Assembly: GCA_947591245.1 (NCBI GenBank)
Contig: CANQCY010000002.1
Coordinates: forward strand, 129,425-193,424
DNA: 64,000 nt
DNA from: an uncultured Lachnospiraceae bacterium
GTDB lineage: Bacteria; Bacillota; Clostridia; Lachnospirales; Lachnospiraceae
Reading direction: 5' to 3'
The notes under the pieces are model-generated. The model had not been told where the DNA came from. It ran no database searches and was given only the letters and a program-made list of their open reading frames with translations. The position numbers were made by a program, and so were the translations under genes. Of this stretch, positions 7,854 to 17,098 are shown piece after piece (position 1 is the first letter of the stretch; every line of letters starts with the position of its first letter).

Positions 7854-8966
7854 TCACATTTCTTCTAAAATGCTGCGGATCTCCGCCTCCGCCACCGGTC
7901 TTGCATAAATATCATCGCCAAACGTGATGACGTCGCCGATTCCCTTTTGAAATACAAAACGAAGCTTCCCGTCCCTTACTTTTTTATCCGTATATAATTT
8001 TTTTATCAGCTCATCCCGGTCAATGTAGTCCGGTATCCTGACCGGAAGCCCTATCCGCTCCAAAAGAGCGATCACCCGATCCCTCTGCTCTGCGCTCAAA
8101 AAGCGCAGCTTGCAGCCAAGTTTCACCTGAGCGGCCATGCCGATTGAAAGGGCTTCCCCATGAAGAAGGCGGTAATCGCTGACCGTCTCGATCGCACGTC
8201 CGACCGTATGTCCCAGATTGAGTATCTCCCGCAGGCTTTTTTCCTTTTCATCCTTCATCACGACCTGATATTTTACGTTGCAATTTTTCTCGGATATGTG
8301 TTCGCACACCTCGGGCACCACATTCAATACGTCATCCACATGGTTTTCGATATATTCAAAAAATTCCGCGTCGGCAAGACACGCGTGCTTCACCGTCTCC
8401 GCAAGCCCGTTGATCAGATGCTGCCGCGGCAATGTTTTCCAGGCGCCTATATCCACATACACTTTCCTCGGCTGATAAATCAAGCCAATGAGGTTGGTCG
8501 CAAGTTCTGTATCTACCGCTGTCTTTCCTCCGATCGAGGCGTCCGCTGCTGCCAAAAGCGTGGTCGCATAATTCACAAACGGCACTCCTCTTCCAAACGT
8601 GCCCGCCACAAAACCTGCCAGATCCGTGACAACGCCGCCGCCCACCGCCACAACGCAGCAGTCCCGCCGGAATCCCTTTTCCAGCATAGCGTCCTCTATT
8701 ATTTCCTTCGTCCTTCTGCTCTTGCTCTTTTCTCCCGCCGGAAATTCGAAAAGCTCCGCCGAAAATCCAGCCTTTTCCAATTCCCCGCACACCGGAACCG
8801 CATACAAATCCTTTACATTGCTGTCCGTGATAATCGCAAATTTCTTACACCGCCCCACCAATCCGTTTTCCATATCCTTTGCCAGTTCCGGAATCAGATT
8901 CCGTCCGATCTGTACGTCATATGAATCATCCACTGTTTTTTTTAATTCCACTCTAAATCTTTTCAC
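7854..8966 (-). CDS. aroB: 3-dehydroquinate synthase
   Basis: 370 residues. It converts DAHP to 3-dehydroquinate, the second step of the shikimate pathway, with NAD+ and a divalent metal. The NAD-binding GGGVVTDLAGFVAGTFGRG, the substrate segment TTLLAAADASIGGKTAV and the metal ligands E (GLAETVKHA), H (NLGHTVGRAIE) and H (LLHGEALSIGM) are seen. GTG 8966 has AAAGGAG 6 nt upstream. Its promoter diverges from glmS. Chorismate made downstream of this step feeds the trp operon at the left edge of the window. Confidence 0.96.
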   Translation of the reverse strand: MKRFRVELKKTVDDSYDVQIGRNLIPELAKDMENGLVGRCKKFAIITDSNVKDLYAVPVCGELEKAGFSAELFEFPAGEKSKSRRTKEIIEDAMLEKGFRRDCCVVAVGGGVVTDLAGFVAGTFGRGVPFVNYATTLLAAADASIGGKTAVDTELATNLIGLIYQPRKVYVDIGAWKTLPRQHLINGLAETVKHACLADAEFFEYIENHVDDVLNVVPEVCEHISEKNCNVKYQVVMKDEKEKSLREILNLGHTVGRAIETVSDYRLLHGEALSIGMAAQVKLGCKLRFLSAEQRDRVIALLERIGLPVRIPDYIDRDELIKKLYTDKKVRDGKLRFVFQKGIGDVITFGDDIYARPVAEAEIRSILEEM

Positions 8967-9029
8967 CGTCTTCTCCTTTCCGGAACCGCCGCCCCGGTCT
9001 TTTGCGCAAGCGGCGCGCCTCTGCCATCT

Positions 9030-9058
9030 ATCATACTCTTTTTAGACATATTTTTCAA
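9030..9058 (-). promoter_or_regulatory. Sigma-A promoter of aroB
   Basis: TTGAAA (9058-9053), 17 bp, TATGAT (9035-9030) on the minus strand, starting transcription near 9023, about 57 nt before the GTG of aroB. Confidence 0.65.
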
Positions 9059-9086
9059 TCCTTTTCTTTGGCCGGGGACGCATTTC

Positions 9087-9115
9087 TTGACTTTCTAATT
9101 TACATATCATATAAT
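9087..9115 (+). promoter_or_regulatory. Sigma-A promoter of glmS
   Basis: TTGACT (9087-9092), 17 bp, TATAAT (9110-9115). The start would be near 9122, leaving only about 26 nt of leader, too short for a glmS ribozyme. Confidence 0.8.
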
Positions 9116-9147
9116 ACAAATAAAAGTACAAAATCTGGAGGATTATT

Positions 9148-10971
9148 ATGTGCGGAATCATTGGTTACGTAGGTTTTCTTGACGCGAAAAAAACATTGGT
9201 TGACGGCTTGCAGACGTTAGAATACCGCGGCTATGACAGCGCCGGTATTTCTTTTTTTACCGAAAACGGCATCGAGACGATTAAAACAACAGGAAAAGTT
9301 TCCGTTTTGCGCGAACTGGTGGAGGCGCAGGCAGACGGCGTTATTTCCACCTGCGGCATCGGGCATACCCGCTGGGCAACCCACGGCGGCGTTTCCGATA
9401 CAAACTCCCATCCCCATACGGCGGGGAAAGTGACGCTTATACACAACGGAATTATAGAAAATTATCAGGAACTCCAAAAAGAACTGGCTGAGAAAGGCAA
9501 GACGCCCGTTTCACAGACCGACACGGAAATCGCCGCCATGGTCATTGACGACTGCTACGACGGCAACCCGGAAGAAGCGATCCGCCGCGCTGCGGCAAAG
9601 CTCGTCGGCGCCTATGGTTTCTGCATTATGTTTGAGGATATTCCGGAAACAATTTACGCGATCCGGAGCGGCAGTCCTTTGGTGGCGGCGCACACTAAAA
9701 ACGGCTCGATCATCGCTTCCGATATGGTCGCCCTGGTCAGCCACGCCAACCACTATTTTGTATTAAAAGAGAATCATATTGCCAAAATTACCGACAATGA
9801 AATCATTGTAAAAGATGAGTACGGAAATATATACGGCCCGACCATCCACCACATCAGCTGGGACGTCGGGGCGGCTAAAAAGGGCGGCTACGACCATTTC
9901 ATGATGAAAGAAATACACGAACAGCCGGAAGCGCTCAGAAATACGATTACGCCGAGATGCTTAAACGGCATGCCTGATTTTTCCACCGATCAGGTATCCG
10001 ATGAAATTTTTCAGAATATTGACAAGATCGTTATCACCGCCTGCGGAACTGCCATGCATGCGGGACTGATCGGCAAAAACATGATCGAGCGCCTTGCACG
10101 CATTCCGGTATCAGTAGAGATCGCTTCTGAATTCCGTTACCAGAATCCGATTGTTGACAAACATACCCTTGTGATCACGATCTCACAATCCGGCGAAACG
10201 GCGGATACGCTTGCCGCTCTGAAGCTCGCTAAATCCAAAGGGGCAAAAACCCTGTCCGTCGTAAATGTAAAGGGTTCATCCGTCGCAAGAGAGAGCGACT
10301 ATGTCCTCTATACGCATGCGGGGCCTGAAATTTCCGTGGCAAGCACAAAGGCATACACCGTGCAGCTTTCCATCATGTACCTGATTGCTTTCCGTCTCGC
10401 CTATATTGCAAAACAGATTTCCGAGGAAGAGGCAAAAATGTACATGGAGCATTTGAATAGCGTACCAAATCAGGTGGAAGAAGCGCTTTCTTTCGACAAT
10501 CAGACCGAAAACATTGCAAAGCGGATTGCAAAAGCAAACAGCATATTCTTCATCGGGCGCGGACTCGACCATGCGCTCTCCTGCGAGGGCTCGCTCAAAC
10601 TAAAGGAAATCAGCTACATCCACTCGGAGGCATATGCTGCCGGCGAACTGAAACACGGCACAATTTCCCTGATCACGGATAATGTGCCTGTGATCGCGCT
10701 TGCCACACAGCCGGACGTATATGCAAAAATGATTTCCAACGTTCAGGAAGTGCGCTCCCGCGGAGCAAAGGTCATCCTGATCACGGACGCCGACGCCTCT
10801 GTAGACGCAAGCCTGTGCGACCACCAGATCGTGCTTCCGGAGACGTCGCCGCTGTTTACTCCTTTTGTATCGGCAGTCGTCCTCCAATACATCGCCTACT
10901 ATGTGTCCGTAGAAAAAGGCTTAAACGTAGATCAGCCCAGGAATTTGGCAAAATCGGTGACAGTAGAATAA
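9148..10971 (+). CDS. glmS: Glutamine--fructose-6-phosphate aminotransferase (isomerizing)
   Basis: 607 residues, standard length. It makes glucosamine-6-phosphate from fructose-6-phosphate and glutamine, the entry to peptidoglycan precursors. The class II glutaminase domain begins with the nucleophile Cys2 (MCGIIGYVG) and includes GHTRWATHG; two SIS sugar-isomerase domains follow, with ISQSGETADT and the terminal PRNLAKSVTVE. GGAGG lies 8 nt before ATG. It is monocistronic with its own promoter and terminator. Many Firmicutes control this gene by a ribozyme; the leader here is too short for one. Confidence 0.98.
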   Translation: MCGIIGYVGFLDAKKTLVDGLQTLEYRGYDSAGISFFTENGIETIKTTGKVSVLRELVEAQADGVISTCGIGHTRWATHGGVSDTNSHPHTAGKVTLIHNGIIENYQELQKELAEKGKTPVSQTDTEIAAMVIDDCYDGNPEEAIRRAAAKLVGAYGFCIMFEDIPETIYAIRSGSPLVAAHTKNGSIIASDMVALVSHANHYFVLKENHIAKITDNEIIVKDEYGNIYGPTIHHISWDVGAAKKGGYDHFMMKEIHEQPEALRNTITPRCLNGMPDFSTDQVSDEIFQNIDKIVITACGTAMHAGLIGKNMIERLARIPVSVEIASEFRYQNPIVDKHTLVITISQSGETADTLAALKLAKSKGAKTLSVVNVKGSSVARESDYVLYTHAGPEISVASTKAYTVQLSIMYLIAFRLAYIAKQISEEEAKMYMEHLNSVPNQVEEALSFDNQTENIAKRIAKANSIFFIGRGLDHALSCEGSLKLKEISYIHSEAYAAGELKHGTISLITDNVPVIALATQPDVYAKMISNVQEVRSRGAKVILITDADASVDASLCDHQIVLPETSPLFTPFVSAVVLQYIAYYVSVEKGLNVDQPRNLAKSVTVE

Positions 10972-11002
10972 ACAGCTTGTTTATTCTTTGCTCTTAAACG
11001 AA

Positions 11003-11057
11003 AAGGCGCGAAGTCTGAATCAATCGTTGATCCAACAGGCTTCGCGCCTTATTTTAT
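11003..11057 (+). terminator. glmS terminator, probably bidirectional
   Basis: Arms AAGGCGCGAAG (11003-11013) and CTTCGCGCCTT (11040-11050) enclose a second small hairpin (ATCAA/TTGAT, 11019-11031). It is followed by ATTTTATT on the plus strand and TTTTCG on the minus strand. It separates glmS from the converging L,D-transpeptidase gene. Confidence 0.85.
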
Positions 11058-11116
11058 TCTCGCGTGCGCATGCGTTCATTTGGCTTGCGCGCGGGTATTT
11101 GGCTTTGATCGTTATT

Positions 11117-12484
11117 TCAATACACCACGACCGGCGTTCCAATCTCTATCTGTTCATAAAGCTTTGCGGCAAAATCATACGGAAGATTCACGCAGCCATG
11201 AGAACCGCTTGTTTTATAAATATTGCCGCCAAACTTACTCCGCCATGTAGCATCGTGCAAGCCCTGTCCGTCCCAGTTAAACGGCATCCAGTAATTTACA
11301 AATGTGTGGTATCCCTGCACTGCAATCGTCCCGAGATAACGGTCTCTCTGCTTTCCGTAAATCCGATGGACGCCAACCGTCGTCTGCCGGTCTTTCGTCG
11401 CTTTTCCCGTCACGACATCCGACTCCAGCTTCTTCTTTCCGTTTTTGTAATACCAGAGATGCTGGCGTTTCAGGCTCACTTCAACGTACGTATTTCCGAT
11501 ATCGTCCTTACCGTGCTGCGCCGCAATGTTGCGGTATACCGGTTCCAGCGTTTTCCCCTTCTTTTCCGCGAGCAGTTTTTTCAGCTGCTCTACCGTTTTA
11601 GCCTCGTCGATCCACCATCCCATTATTCCCCCTTTAATCTTAATCCTGCCGTCCTTTGTAGACTTAAATTCCCTCGTTTTTCCATACGTATTATATTTTT
11701 TTGCAAGGCCTTTCACGAAGCCTTCCACCCAATTTGTTTTTAATTCCAGTTTGATTTTATCTTCATCATACTTCAGATATTTTTTTAATTTATCCCAGTC
11801 TATGACCTCTTTCTCTTTTCCGAATTTATAGGCGATTTTCATTTTCGCATACGCATCCGCCTGCTTTGCAGCCTTTTCCAATTTTTTATTATCTTTAGTC
11901 AGCTCAGGCTGAATATAGTAAGCTTCCAAGACATAGCTCATCTCAAGTCCGGTATCGATTCCGCGCTTAATGTCGCGGATAAGGCTGTTCAAATCAATCT
12001 CATCGCCCATCTTCTCCGGCACCAGCTGAAAATCCTCATTGATATAGGCGTCCTCCGCCTTCGCTGTCGTTTCAGGCAGCGTTTGTTCCAACAGATCCCT
12101 GAGCGCTCCTTCGTCCACAGTCGAACGAACGGGCTTCAACTGAAAATCTTTCTCGCGGCCGAGAAAATATTCTAAAAATGTAAAATTTTCCATGCACCGT
12201 ACGACCTCATCCTTAGAAAACTCTCTCGTGACAGCCGGGGAAATATCGATCCGCATTGATGTTCCGTTTTTTGTACACTCTATAGTAAAATCCCTGGATT
12301 CATTCATGATGGCTACCGCCTCGTCCACCGTCAATGAACTCACATTTGTATTGCTGATGAAAGTATTTCTTCCAAACTGGCCGGTAAAATATTCCTTGCT
12401 TTTATAAAAAAAACCGCCGGCTAATCCCAAAAGCGCTGTCCCCGCAATGATCCCGGCCGTCACTATCAACTTATTCTTCAACAT
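11117..12484 (-). CDS. L,D-transpeptidase (YkuD domain) with PG-binding-4 region
   Basis: 455 residues. It should cross-link or modify peptidoglycan outside the membrane. A single N-terminal membrane anchor (IVTAGIIAGTALLGLAGGFF) is followed by a putative peptidoglycan-binding region of the PG_binding_4 type (about 35-300), then a YkuD catalytic domain ending in SHGCVNLP, whose Cys is the nucleophile, with the upstream HTFVNYWMPFN region. The start at ATG 12484 is preferred over 12529 because the promoter -10 lies at 12520-12525, inside the longer frame. It is monocistronic and diverges from holA. Confidence 0.92.
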   Translation of the reverse strand: MLKNKLIVTAGIIAGTALLGLAGGFFYKSKEYFTGQFGRNTFISNTNVSSLTVDEAVAIMNESRDFTIECTKNGTSMRIDISPAVTREFSKDEVVRCMENFTFLEYFLGREKDFQLKPVRSTVDEGALRDLLEQTLPETTAKAEDAYINEDFQLVPEKMGDEIDLNSLIRDIKRGIDTGLEMSYVLEAYYIQPELTKDNKKLEKAAKQADAYAKMKIAYKFGKEKEVIDWDKLKKYLKYDEDKIKLELKTNWVEGFVKGLAKKYNTYGKTREFKSTKDGRIKIKGGIMGWWIDEAKTVEQLKKLLAEKKGKTLEPVYRNIAAQHGKDDIGNTYVEVSLKRQHLWYYKNGKKKLESDVVTGKATKDRQTTVGVHRIYGKQRDRYLGTIAVQGYHTFVNYWMPFNWDGQGLHDATWRSKFGGNIYKTSGSHGCVNLPYDFAAKLYEQIEIGTPVVVY

Positions 12485-12519
12485 TACAACGTTGCCGCCT
12501 TTCGCTCTCTTACTCTGAA

Positions 12520-12548
12520 AGTATAACACCGCCGAACAAATATTTCAA
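12520..12548 (-). promoter_or_regulatory. Sigma-A promoter of the L,D-transpeptidase gene
   Basis: TTGAAA (12548-12543), 17 bp, TATACT (12525-12520) on the minus strand. The predicted start near 12513 excludes translation from the upstream in-frame codon at 12529. Confidence 0.75.
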
Positions 12549-12606
12549 TCGTAAAATTTCCCTAAGTTTAATACAGAATATTGTTAGAATTTTGTCACTT
12601 TTCAAT

Positions 12607-12635
12607 TTGACATCAATACGGAGACGTCATATAAT
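12607..12635 (+). promoter_or_regulatory. Sigma-A promoter of holA
   Basis: TTGACA (12607-12612), 17 bp, TATAAT (12630-12635): a perfect consensus promoter about 36 bp before the holA start. Confidence 0.85.
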
Positions 12636-12670
12636 GATTTGAAGAGCATTTGACAGGGAGGTTGATTTTT

Positions 12671-13672
12671 TTGCAGACGATAGCTGCCCAGATAAAGTCC
12701 GGCGATTTGTCACGTTTTCATCTGATTTACGGAGAAGAGCCTTACTTGGTCCGTTATTATAAAAACAAACTCAAGTCGCTGCTTTCCAATGAAGGCGACG
12801 ATATGAATTTCTCTTATTTTGAAGGCAGCCAGATTTCCCTGCCCGAAGTGTCGTCACTCGGCAGCACGCTTCCTTTTTTTGCGGAAAAACGGCTGATTCT
12901 CATGGAAAATACAGAGTTGTTTAAATCTTCCAATGAAGCGCCGGAAATGCTGGCCGGATTTCCTGAAACGACTTATGTCGTTTTTATCGAAAAACAGATC
13001 GATAAACGAAACCGCCTATATAAATGGGTGCAGAAAAACGGCTGCATCACGGAGTGCAAGACCCGGCAGGAAAGGGATCTCCTTCCATGGGCGGCAAAGT
13101 ATATGCGCAGTTACGGAAAAAGCTGTTCAAGGCAGACGCTGGAATATCTCTTGTCCAAAACCGGTTTTCAAATGGACATGATCGCAAATGAACTTGATAA
13201 GCTGATCGGCTATGCCGGAGACCGGCAGGAGATCGCAAATGCGGATGTGGACGCCGTATGCTCCGGACAAACCGTCGCAAAACTATTTGACATGATTGAC
13301 GCCGTCATTGCCGGAGAAACTGAAAAAGTATTCCTCCTGTACGGAGATCTGCTGGAGCTAAAGGAACCGCCCCCGCGCATACTTCATCTGCTCGGACGGC
13401 ACATCAATATCCTGCTTCAGATCAAGGAAATCGGAAACAGCCTCGCCGCAAACGAAGCGGCTAAAAAAATAGGAATTCCATCCTTTACGATCGGAAAATA
13501 TAAAAATCAGGCAAAACATTTCACAAAAAATGAACTTTTGGAGCTGCTGGAAACACGGGCAGATTACGAAGAACGTTTTAAAACGGGCAGGCTGAGCGAA
13601 AACCTCGTAGCAGAAATCTTCCTGATAAAAACATTGACAAAATGCGAAAAAAATGGTACAACTATAAAGTAG
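12671..13672 (+). CDS. holA: DNA polymerase III subunit delta
   Basis: 333 residues from TTG 12671. The delta subunit opens the beta clamp within the clamp-loader complex. The N-terminal pattern FHLIYGEEPYLVRYY and later blocks GSTLPFFAEKRLIL, GFQMDMIANELDKLIGYAG and FDMIDAVIAGE are typical. TTG 12671 is chosen because GGGAGG at 12657-12662 lies 8 nt before it; an in-frame TTG at 12650 would leave that site inside the gene. tRNA-Ser follows within 20 bp, with its own promoter inside the last codons of this gene. Confidence 0.93.
   Translation: MQTIAAQIKSGDLSRFHLIYGEEPYLVRYYKNKLKSLLSNEGDDMNFSYFEGSQISLPEVSSLGSTLPFFAEKRLILMENTELFKSSNEAPEMLAGFPETTYVVFIEKQIDKRNRLYKWVQKNGCITECKTRQERDLLPWAAKYMRSYGKSCSRQTLEYLLSKTGFQMDMIANELDKLIGYAGDRQEIANADVDAVCSGQTVAKLFDMIDAVIAGETEKVFLLYGDLLELKEPPPRILHLLGRHINILLQIKEIGNSLAANEAAKKIGIPSFTIGKYKNQAKHFTKNELLELLETRADYEERFKTGRLSENLVAEIFLIKTLTKCEKNGTTIK
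13634..13662 (+). promoter_or_regulatory. tRNA-Ser promoter inside the 3' end of holA
   Basis: TTGACA (13634-13639), 17 bp, TACAAC (13657-13662), overlapping the final codons of holA and placing a start about 20 nt before the tRNA. Confidence 0.65.
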
Positions 13673-13689
13673 CTTTTTCAAGCTCATCC

Positions 13690-13775
13690 GGAGACGTATC
13701 GAAGCGGTCATAACGAGAACGACTCGAAATCGTTTTGCCTTCACGGGCACGTGGGTTCGAATCCCACCGTCTCCG
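13690..13775 (+). tRNA. tRNA-Ser (anticodon CGA)
   Basis: Acceptor arms GGAGACG (13690-13696) and CGTCTCC (13768-13774) pair perfectly, with discriminator G. The anticodon stem AACGA/TCGTT encloses loop CTCGAAA, reading CGA. A long variable arm follows, as expected for a class II serine tRNA, then T arm GTGGG-TTCGAAT-CCCAC. CCA is not encoded. It decodes UCG. Confidence 0.96.
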
Positions 13776-13778
13776 CTA

Positions 13779-13820
13779 AAGAACTCGGCATGGCGCAAAC
13801 GCCGTGCCGAGTTCTTTTTA
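13779..13820 (+). terminator. Terminator after tRNA-Ser
   Basis: AAGAACTCGGCA and TGCCGAGTTCTT form a long stem, extended by GCG/CGC around a CAAA loop, followed by TTTTTATTT. It could also stop comEC transcription from the other side only weakly (TTT). Confidence 0.9.
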
Positions 13821-13838
13821 TTTGACGAGAAAAGTTCC

Positions 13839-16037
13839 CTAACGCCAGCAGCTCACCCTGTTTCCTTCCTCGATCATCACCGCCCCCCGTTCTATCGTTG
13901 AAAATATCTTTGCCCCCGCCATACCGAGCCGGTCAAGCGTCGCCTCTGCCGGATGTCCGTACCGGTTATTTTTTCCCGCTGAAATCAGAGCATATTCCGG
14001 TGACGCCGCTTGCAAAAATGCGTCTGAGCTTGAGGTTTTTGAGCCGTGGTGTCCGACCTTAAGCACGTCATATCCATTTTTTGAAAGCATGCCGCTTTCC
14101 ACGATTTCCTTTTCTCCGCTCTCTTCCAGATCGCCCGTACAGAGAATGCGCAGTTCGCGATAGGAAAGGTCGAGCGTCAGCGAATAGTCATTCTCGCTCT
14201 CCCACCCGTACTCGGGATAAGGATGCAGGCATGAAAGCGCAAATTCCTCCTCGCGAAAAATGTCTCCTTTTTTCATATAGTATACCGGCACATCATAACA
14301 GGCAAATGTTCGGACAAGCGTTTCATAATTCTCATCCCGCTTTCCGACAGCCGGCAGGATAGCCCTGTCAACCGGTATCCCCCAATCCCTCTGATGTTTC
14401 GCCATCTCCACAATTCCATTCGTATGGTCGGCGTCGCTGTGGCTCACAAATACTGCGTCAATCCGCCTCCTGCCATAAAATTTCAAAAATTTCCGCACTG
14501 TATATTTCCCGATCTCCGATTCTGACGAACTGCCCGCATCGATCAGATACGTTTTGTCTTTATAAAAGACGCAGGCACAGTCCCCCTGACCCACATCGAG
14601 CTGAGCGTATAGAAATTCAAAGCTCGGCCGGAAGAAGAACAGGCATACGCATAGCGCCGCCGCTCCTATGGCGAGACTCCATCGCCTCTTCCCGCCCTCC
14701 CATCTCAAATAACAGCAAGCGGCTGAAATCAATATGATATAATACAAAACAACGCACCAGAACGGAGGACGCCCTGTCACTACATTGCTGTACGGAAACT
14801 GCGAAACGATCCGGCATGCCATCTCATAAAACCGTAATATGCAATGCGCTGTCTCAAGCAAAAGGGCTCCGCCCGCCGGACAGAAAAGGGAAAAAATACC
14901 GCCCAGCGCCCCCACCCCGATTAATAACGACAGAAAAGGCAGCACGATCATATTTACAAAGATAGAATATGGACATATCTCATTGTAAAACCAGAGCATG
15001 ATCGGCAGCGTCACGGCAGATACCGAGGCGCTGGAAAAAAATGCCTGCGCCAATTTATTTTTTATTTTCGCCCGTTCCATCACGGGAGCAAACAAAAGGA
15101 TTCCTGATACTGCCGTGTAAGACAGCAGAAAACCGCACTGAAACAGCTGCTCGGGCTCCTGAATAAGCGTGATAATCCCGCTGAGCGACAATGCCGACAG
15201 CGGATCGTAACATCTTCCGGCATACCTTGCAAAAAGAGCGCAGCACATCATCAGTACCGCCCTTGACGCTGCCAGTTCAAATCCGGTAAATTTCCCATAA
15301 GCCAAAAGGAAAACTACAGTGAGGATGACTGCCTGTTTCATCGGCATAACAAAACTTCTCAAAAAGAAAAACAGCCCCGCCCCCAGCAACGATATATGAA
15401 GTCCCGATATGACAAGCATATGTCCGATCCCCATTCTTTGGTACAGCTCTTTTTCTTCATCCGGAAGATATGCCTTTTCTCCGAGAAGCATCGCGCACAT
15501 CAGTCCCGCATCATCCTCTTCCATTACCTCGAACAGGCGTTCCGCCATCTTCTGACGAAATTCGTCCAGTACATTCTGCAAAAAATCATACCGATCGTCC
15601 CGCACGGCATAGGAATCCGCAAATACCCTCCCCCCGATATTCCTGCTCCCATAGTATGCAAACTCATCAAACTCCCCGGGATTTCCCGCTCTCTCAAACG
15701 AAGAATATGACCCCGTACACTCAATTGCATTTCCTTTTCTGGATTTATCAAACAGATTTTGTTTAGAACCGTCATAGATAAGAATTTTTTCACAAGAAAT
15801 CGATTTTTCAGAATCCGTATTCATCATGCGCACATTCGATAAAACGAGCGCTTTCCCGCTTTTTATATTCTGAATTTCATCAACTGTTCCCACGCATTTT
15901 ACCGGTACGTTTTCTGCCGGCGAAACTCCCGAGCCGCCCGCAGGCCCCGCGCCTCCTATCATGCGATACCAGATTGCGACAAACGCCATCAAGCCGGCAA
16001 AAGCCAGCAGCAGCGGCCGCCCTGTCAAATTTCCCAT
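13839..16037 (-). CDS. comEC: DNA uptake channel ComEC/Rec2
   Basis: 732 residues from the preferred start. ComEC is the membrane channel that takes single-stranded DNA into the cell. An N-terminal DUF4131 region with two membrane segments is followed by the multi-spanning Competence domain (GHMLVISGLHISLLG about 200-215) and a C-terminal metallo-beta-lactamase domain with SHSDADHTNG and VGHHGSKTSS. ATG 16037 is preceded by GGGGTGAT and gives a typical hydrophobic N-terminus. A TTG at 16136 overlapping the gerM-like stop (with GGAGG 9 nt before it) would add 33 poorly conserved residues and is the alternative. comEA is encoded 3 kb upstream on the same strand. Confidence 0.93.
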   Translation of the reverse strand: MGNLTGRPLLLAFAGLMAFVAIWYRMIGGAGPAGGSGVSPAENVPVKCVGTVDEIQNIKSGKALVLSNVRMMNTDSEKSISCEKILIYDGSKQNLFDKSRKGNAIECTGSYSSFERAGNPGEFDEFAYYGSRNIGGRVFADSYAVRDDRYDFLQNVLDEFRQKMAERLFEVMEEDDAGLMCAMLLGEKAYLPDEEKELYQRMGIGHMLVISGLHISLLGAGLFFFLRSFVMPMKQAVILTVVFLLAYGKFTGFELAASRAVLMMCCALFARYAGRCYDPLSALSLSGIITLIQEPEQLFQCGFLLSYTAVSGILLFAPVMERAKIKNKLAQAFFSSASVSAVTLPIMLWFYNEICPYSIFVNMIVLPFLSLLIGVGALGGIFSLFCPAGGALLLETAHCILRFYEMACRIVSQFPYSNVVTGRPPFWCVVLYYIILISAACCYLRWEGGKRRWSLAIGAAALCVCLFFFRPSFEFLYAQLDVGQGDCACVFYKDKTYLIDAGSSSESEIGKYTVRKFLKFYGRRRIDAVFVSHSDADHTNGIVEMAKHQRDWGIPVDRAILPAVGKRDENYETLVRTFACYDVPVYYMKKGDIFREEEFALSCLHPYPEYGWESENDYSLTLDLSYRELRILCTGDLEESGEKEIVESGMLSKNGYDVLKVGHHGSKTSSSDAFLQAASPEYALISAGKNNRYGHPAEATLDRLGMAGAKIFSTIERGAVMIEEGNRVSCWR

Positions 16038-16132
16038 TATCATCACCCCATTTCCATCCGCGCGCTTTTTGCTCATATTTACAGCCAAGTTTGGACGCGC
16101 GCGCAAACTTGCCAGGTTGAAAGCGTTTTTTT

Positions 16133-17047
16133 TCAACCCTTGCTGCCTCCGCTTACAAGATCGAGATTTCTCTCAAACGGAACATCAAACCCTTCCAGAT
16201 CGCCATACCTCTCGCGCTGCTCTCCATCGACCGTAAATTGTACCCTGTTCACCTCAGACAGCTCGCAAAGCGTATTTACAATACTGTATATGACGATCTC
16301 GCTCTTTACCTCCGCCTGAATATCCAAAAACTGTTTGCTGAAATCTATATAACAAACATTGTCCCGGAGAGTCAGTGAATTGACGATTGTCCCTTCCGGT
16401 ATCGTCTGGCGTACATCCGACGTATTGACGCCCTCGATTTCTTCCGGTCCGGAAATAAGCTGTTCCACAAGAAGTCTGGCAAACGGCACTGTCATATCGT
16501 AGGTAAGGGGAACCGTCACCTCCTTCATCCCCATGCCGGAAAGATCCGAAAAAAACAAGGTCGCATACTTACTCCTCGTGTACCCGTTCCCTCCGACCGA
16601 ATCCAAAAACGAAAGTTCACTCATAACTCCGACCGGCGTTCCGTCGATTACAAGCGAGGCATCGTCCACAAAAAATTCGATATACTCCACGCCGTCCACC
16701 TGACAGAGCGTCTTCACGATCGCCGCGCGAAGAAGCACTTCATCAATACTATTCAGATTATAGTAAGCAGAGGAAAAAAAGATCGAAAGCTGCTTTTCCT
16801 TAATCTCAAATTCCTTGACGTCTACCAATTTATAATTATCCAGAAGCTCCGTCACTACTTCCACCGTGTCGTCGCCGTCGGCGACAGTCTTATACTTGGA
16901 CTGTTTAAGCCCCATTCCATCGTCTGCCATCTGATACAGGGTAAACGCACCCGCCTGCTGATTGTAGACATTGTCTTCACAGCCGCTCAGAACGCCTGCG
17001 ACACACAATAATATGAGAAAAAGCCCACCTTGTTTTATAATATTCAT
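16133..17047 (-). CDS. GerM-domain lipoprotein
   Basis: 304 residues. A signal peptide with lipobox LSGC (Cys near 23) indicates a lipid-anchored extracytoplasmic protein. Two GerM-type repeats follow (about 65-160 and 195-290), each with a segment of the kind VCYIDFSKQFLDI or LSIFFSSAYYNL and a vxTLCxvxxVxxVxF element. GerM domains occur in sporulation/germination proteins and in the LpqB partner of MtrAB in actinobacteria. Here the gene directly follows a two-component system, an arrangement reminiscent of mtrAB-lpqB, so it may modulate the kinase (inference). GAGGGG precedes ATG. Confidence 0.8.
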   Translation of the reverse strand: MNIIKQGGLFLILLCVAGVLSGCEDNVYNQQAGAFTLYQMADDGMGLKQSKYKTVADGDDTVEVVTELLDNYKLVDVKEFEIKEKQLSIFFSSAYYNLNSIDEVLLRAAIVKTLCQVDGVEYIEFFVDDASLVIDGTPVGVMSELSFLDSVGGNGYTRSKYATLFFSDLSGMGMKEVTVPLTYDMTVPFARLLVEQLISGPEEIEGVNTSDVRQTIPEGTIVNSLTLRDNVCYIDFSKQFLDIQAEVKSEIVIYSIVNTLCELSEVNRVQFTVDGEQRERYGDLEGFDVPFERNLDLVSGGSKG

Positions 17048-17098
17048 GCCTTGCCCCTCATGATTTCCTATCGGCTTTTTATGCCGATCGATTAGCAG

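Noticed and set aside
9116..9147. glmS ribozyme expected upstream of glmS
   Set aside because: The promoter leaves only about 26 nt of leader, too short for the ribozyme core.
13358..13798. Minus-strand frame beginning MRHAEFFSGDGGIRTHVPV
   Set aside because: GGIRTHVP is the well-known false protein produced by translating a tRNA antisense; it covers tRNA-Ser and the holA end.
16037..16136. 33-codon N-terminal extension of comEC from a TTG overlapping the gerM-like stop
   Set aside because: A ribosome site exists, but the extension is basic, contains an inverted repeat (AAGTTTG/CAAACTT) and precedes a typical ComEC N-terminus with its own site; kept as an alternative only.
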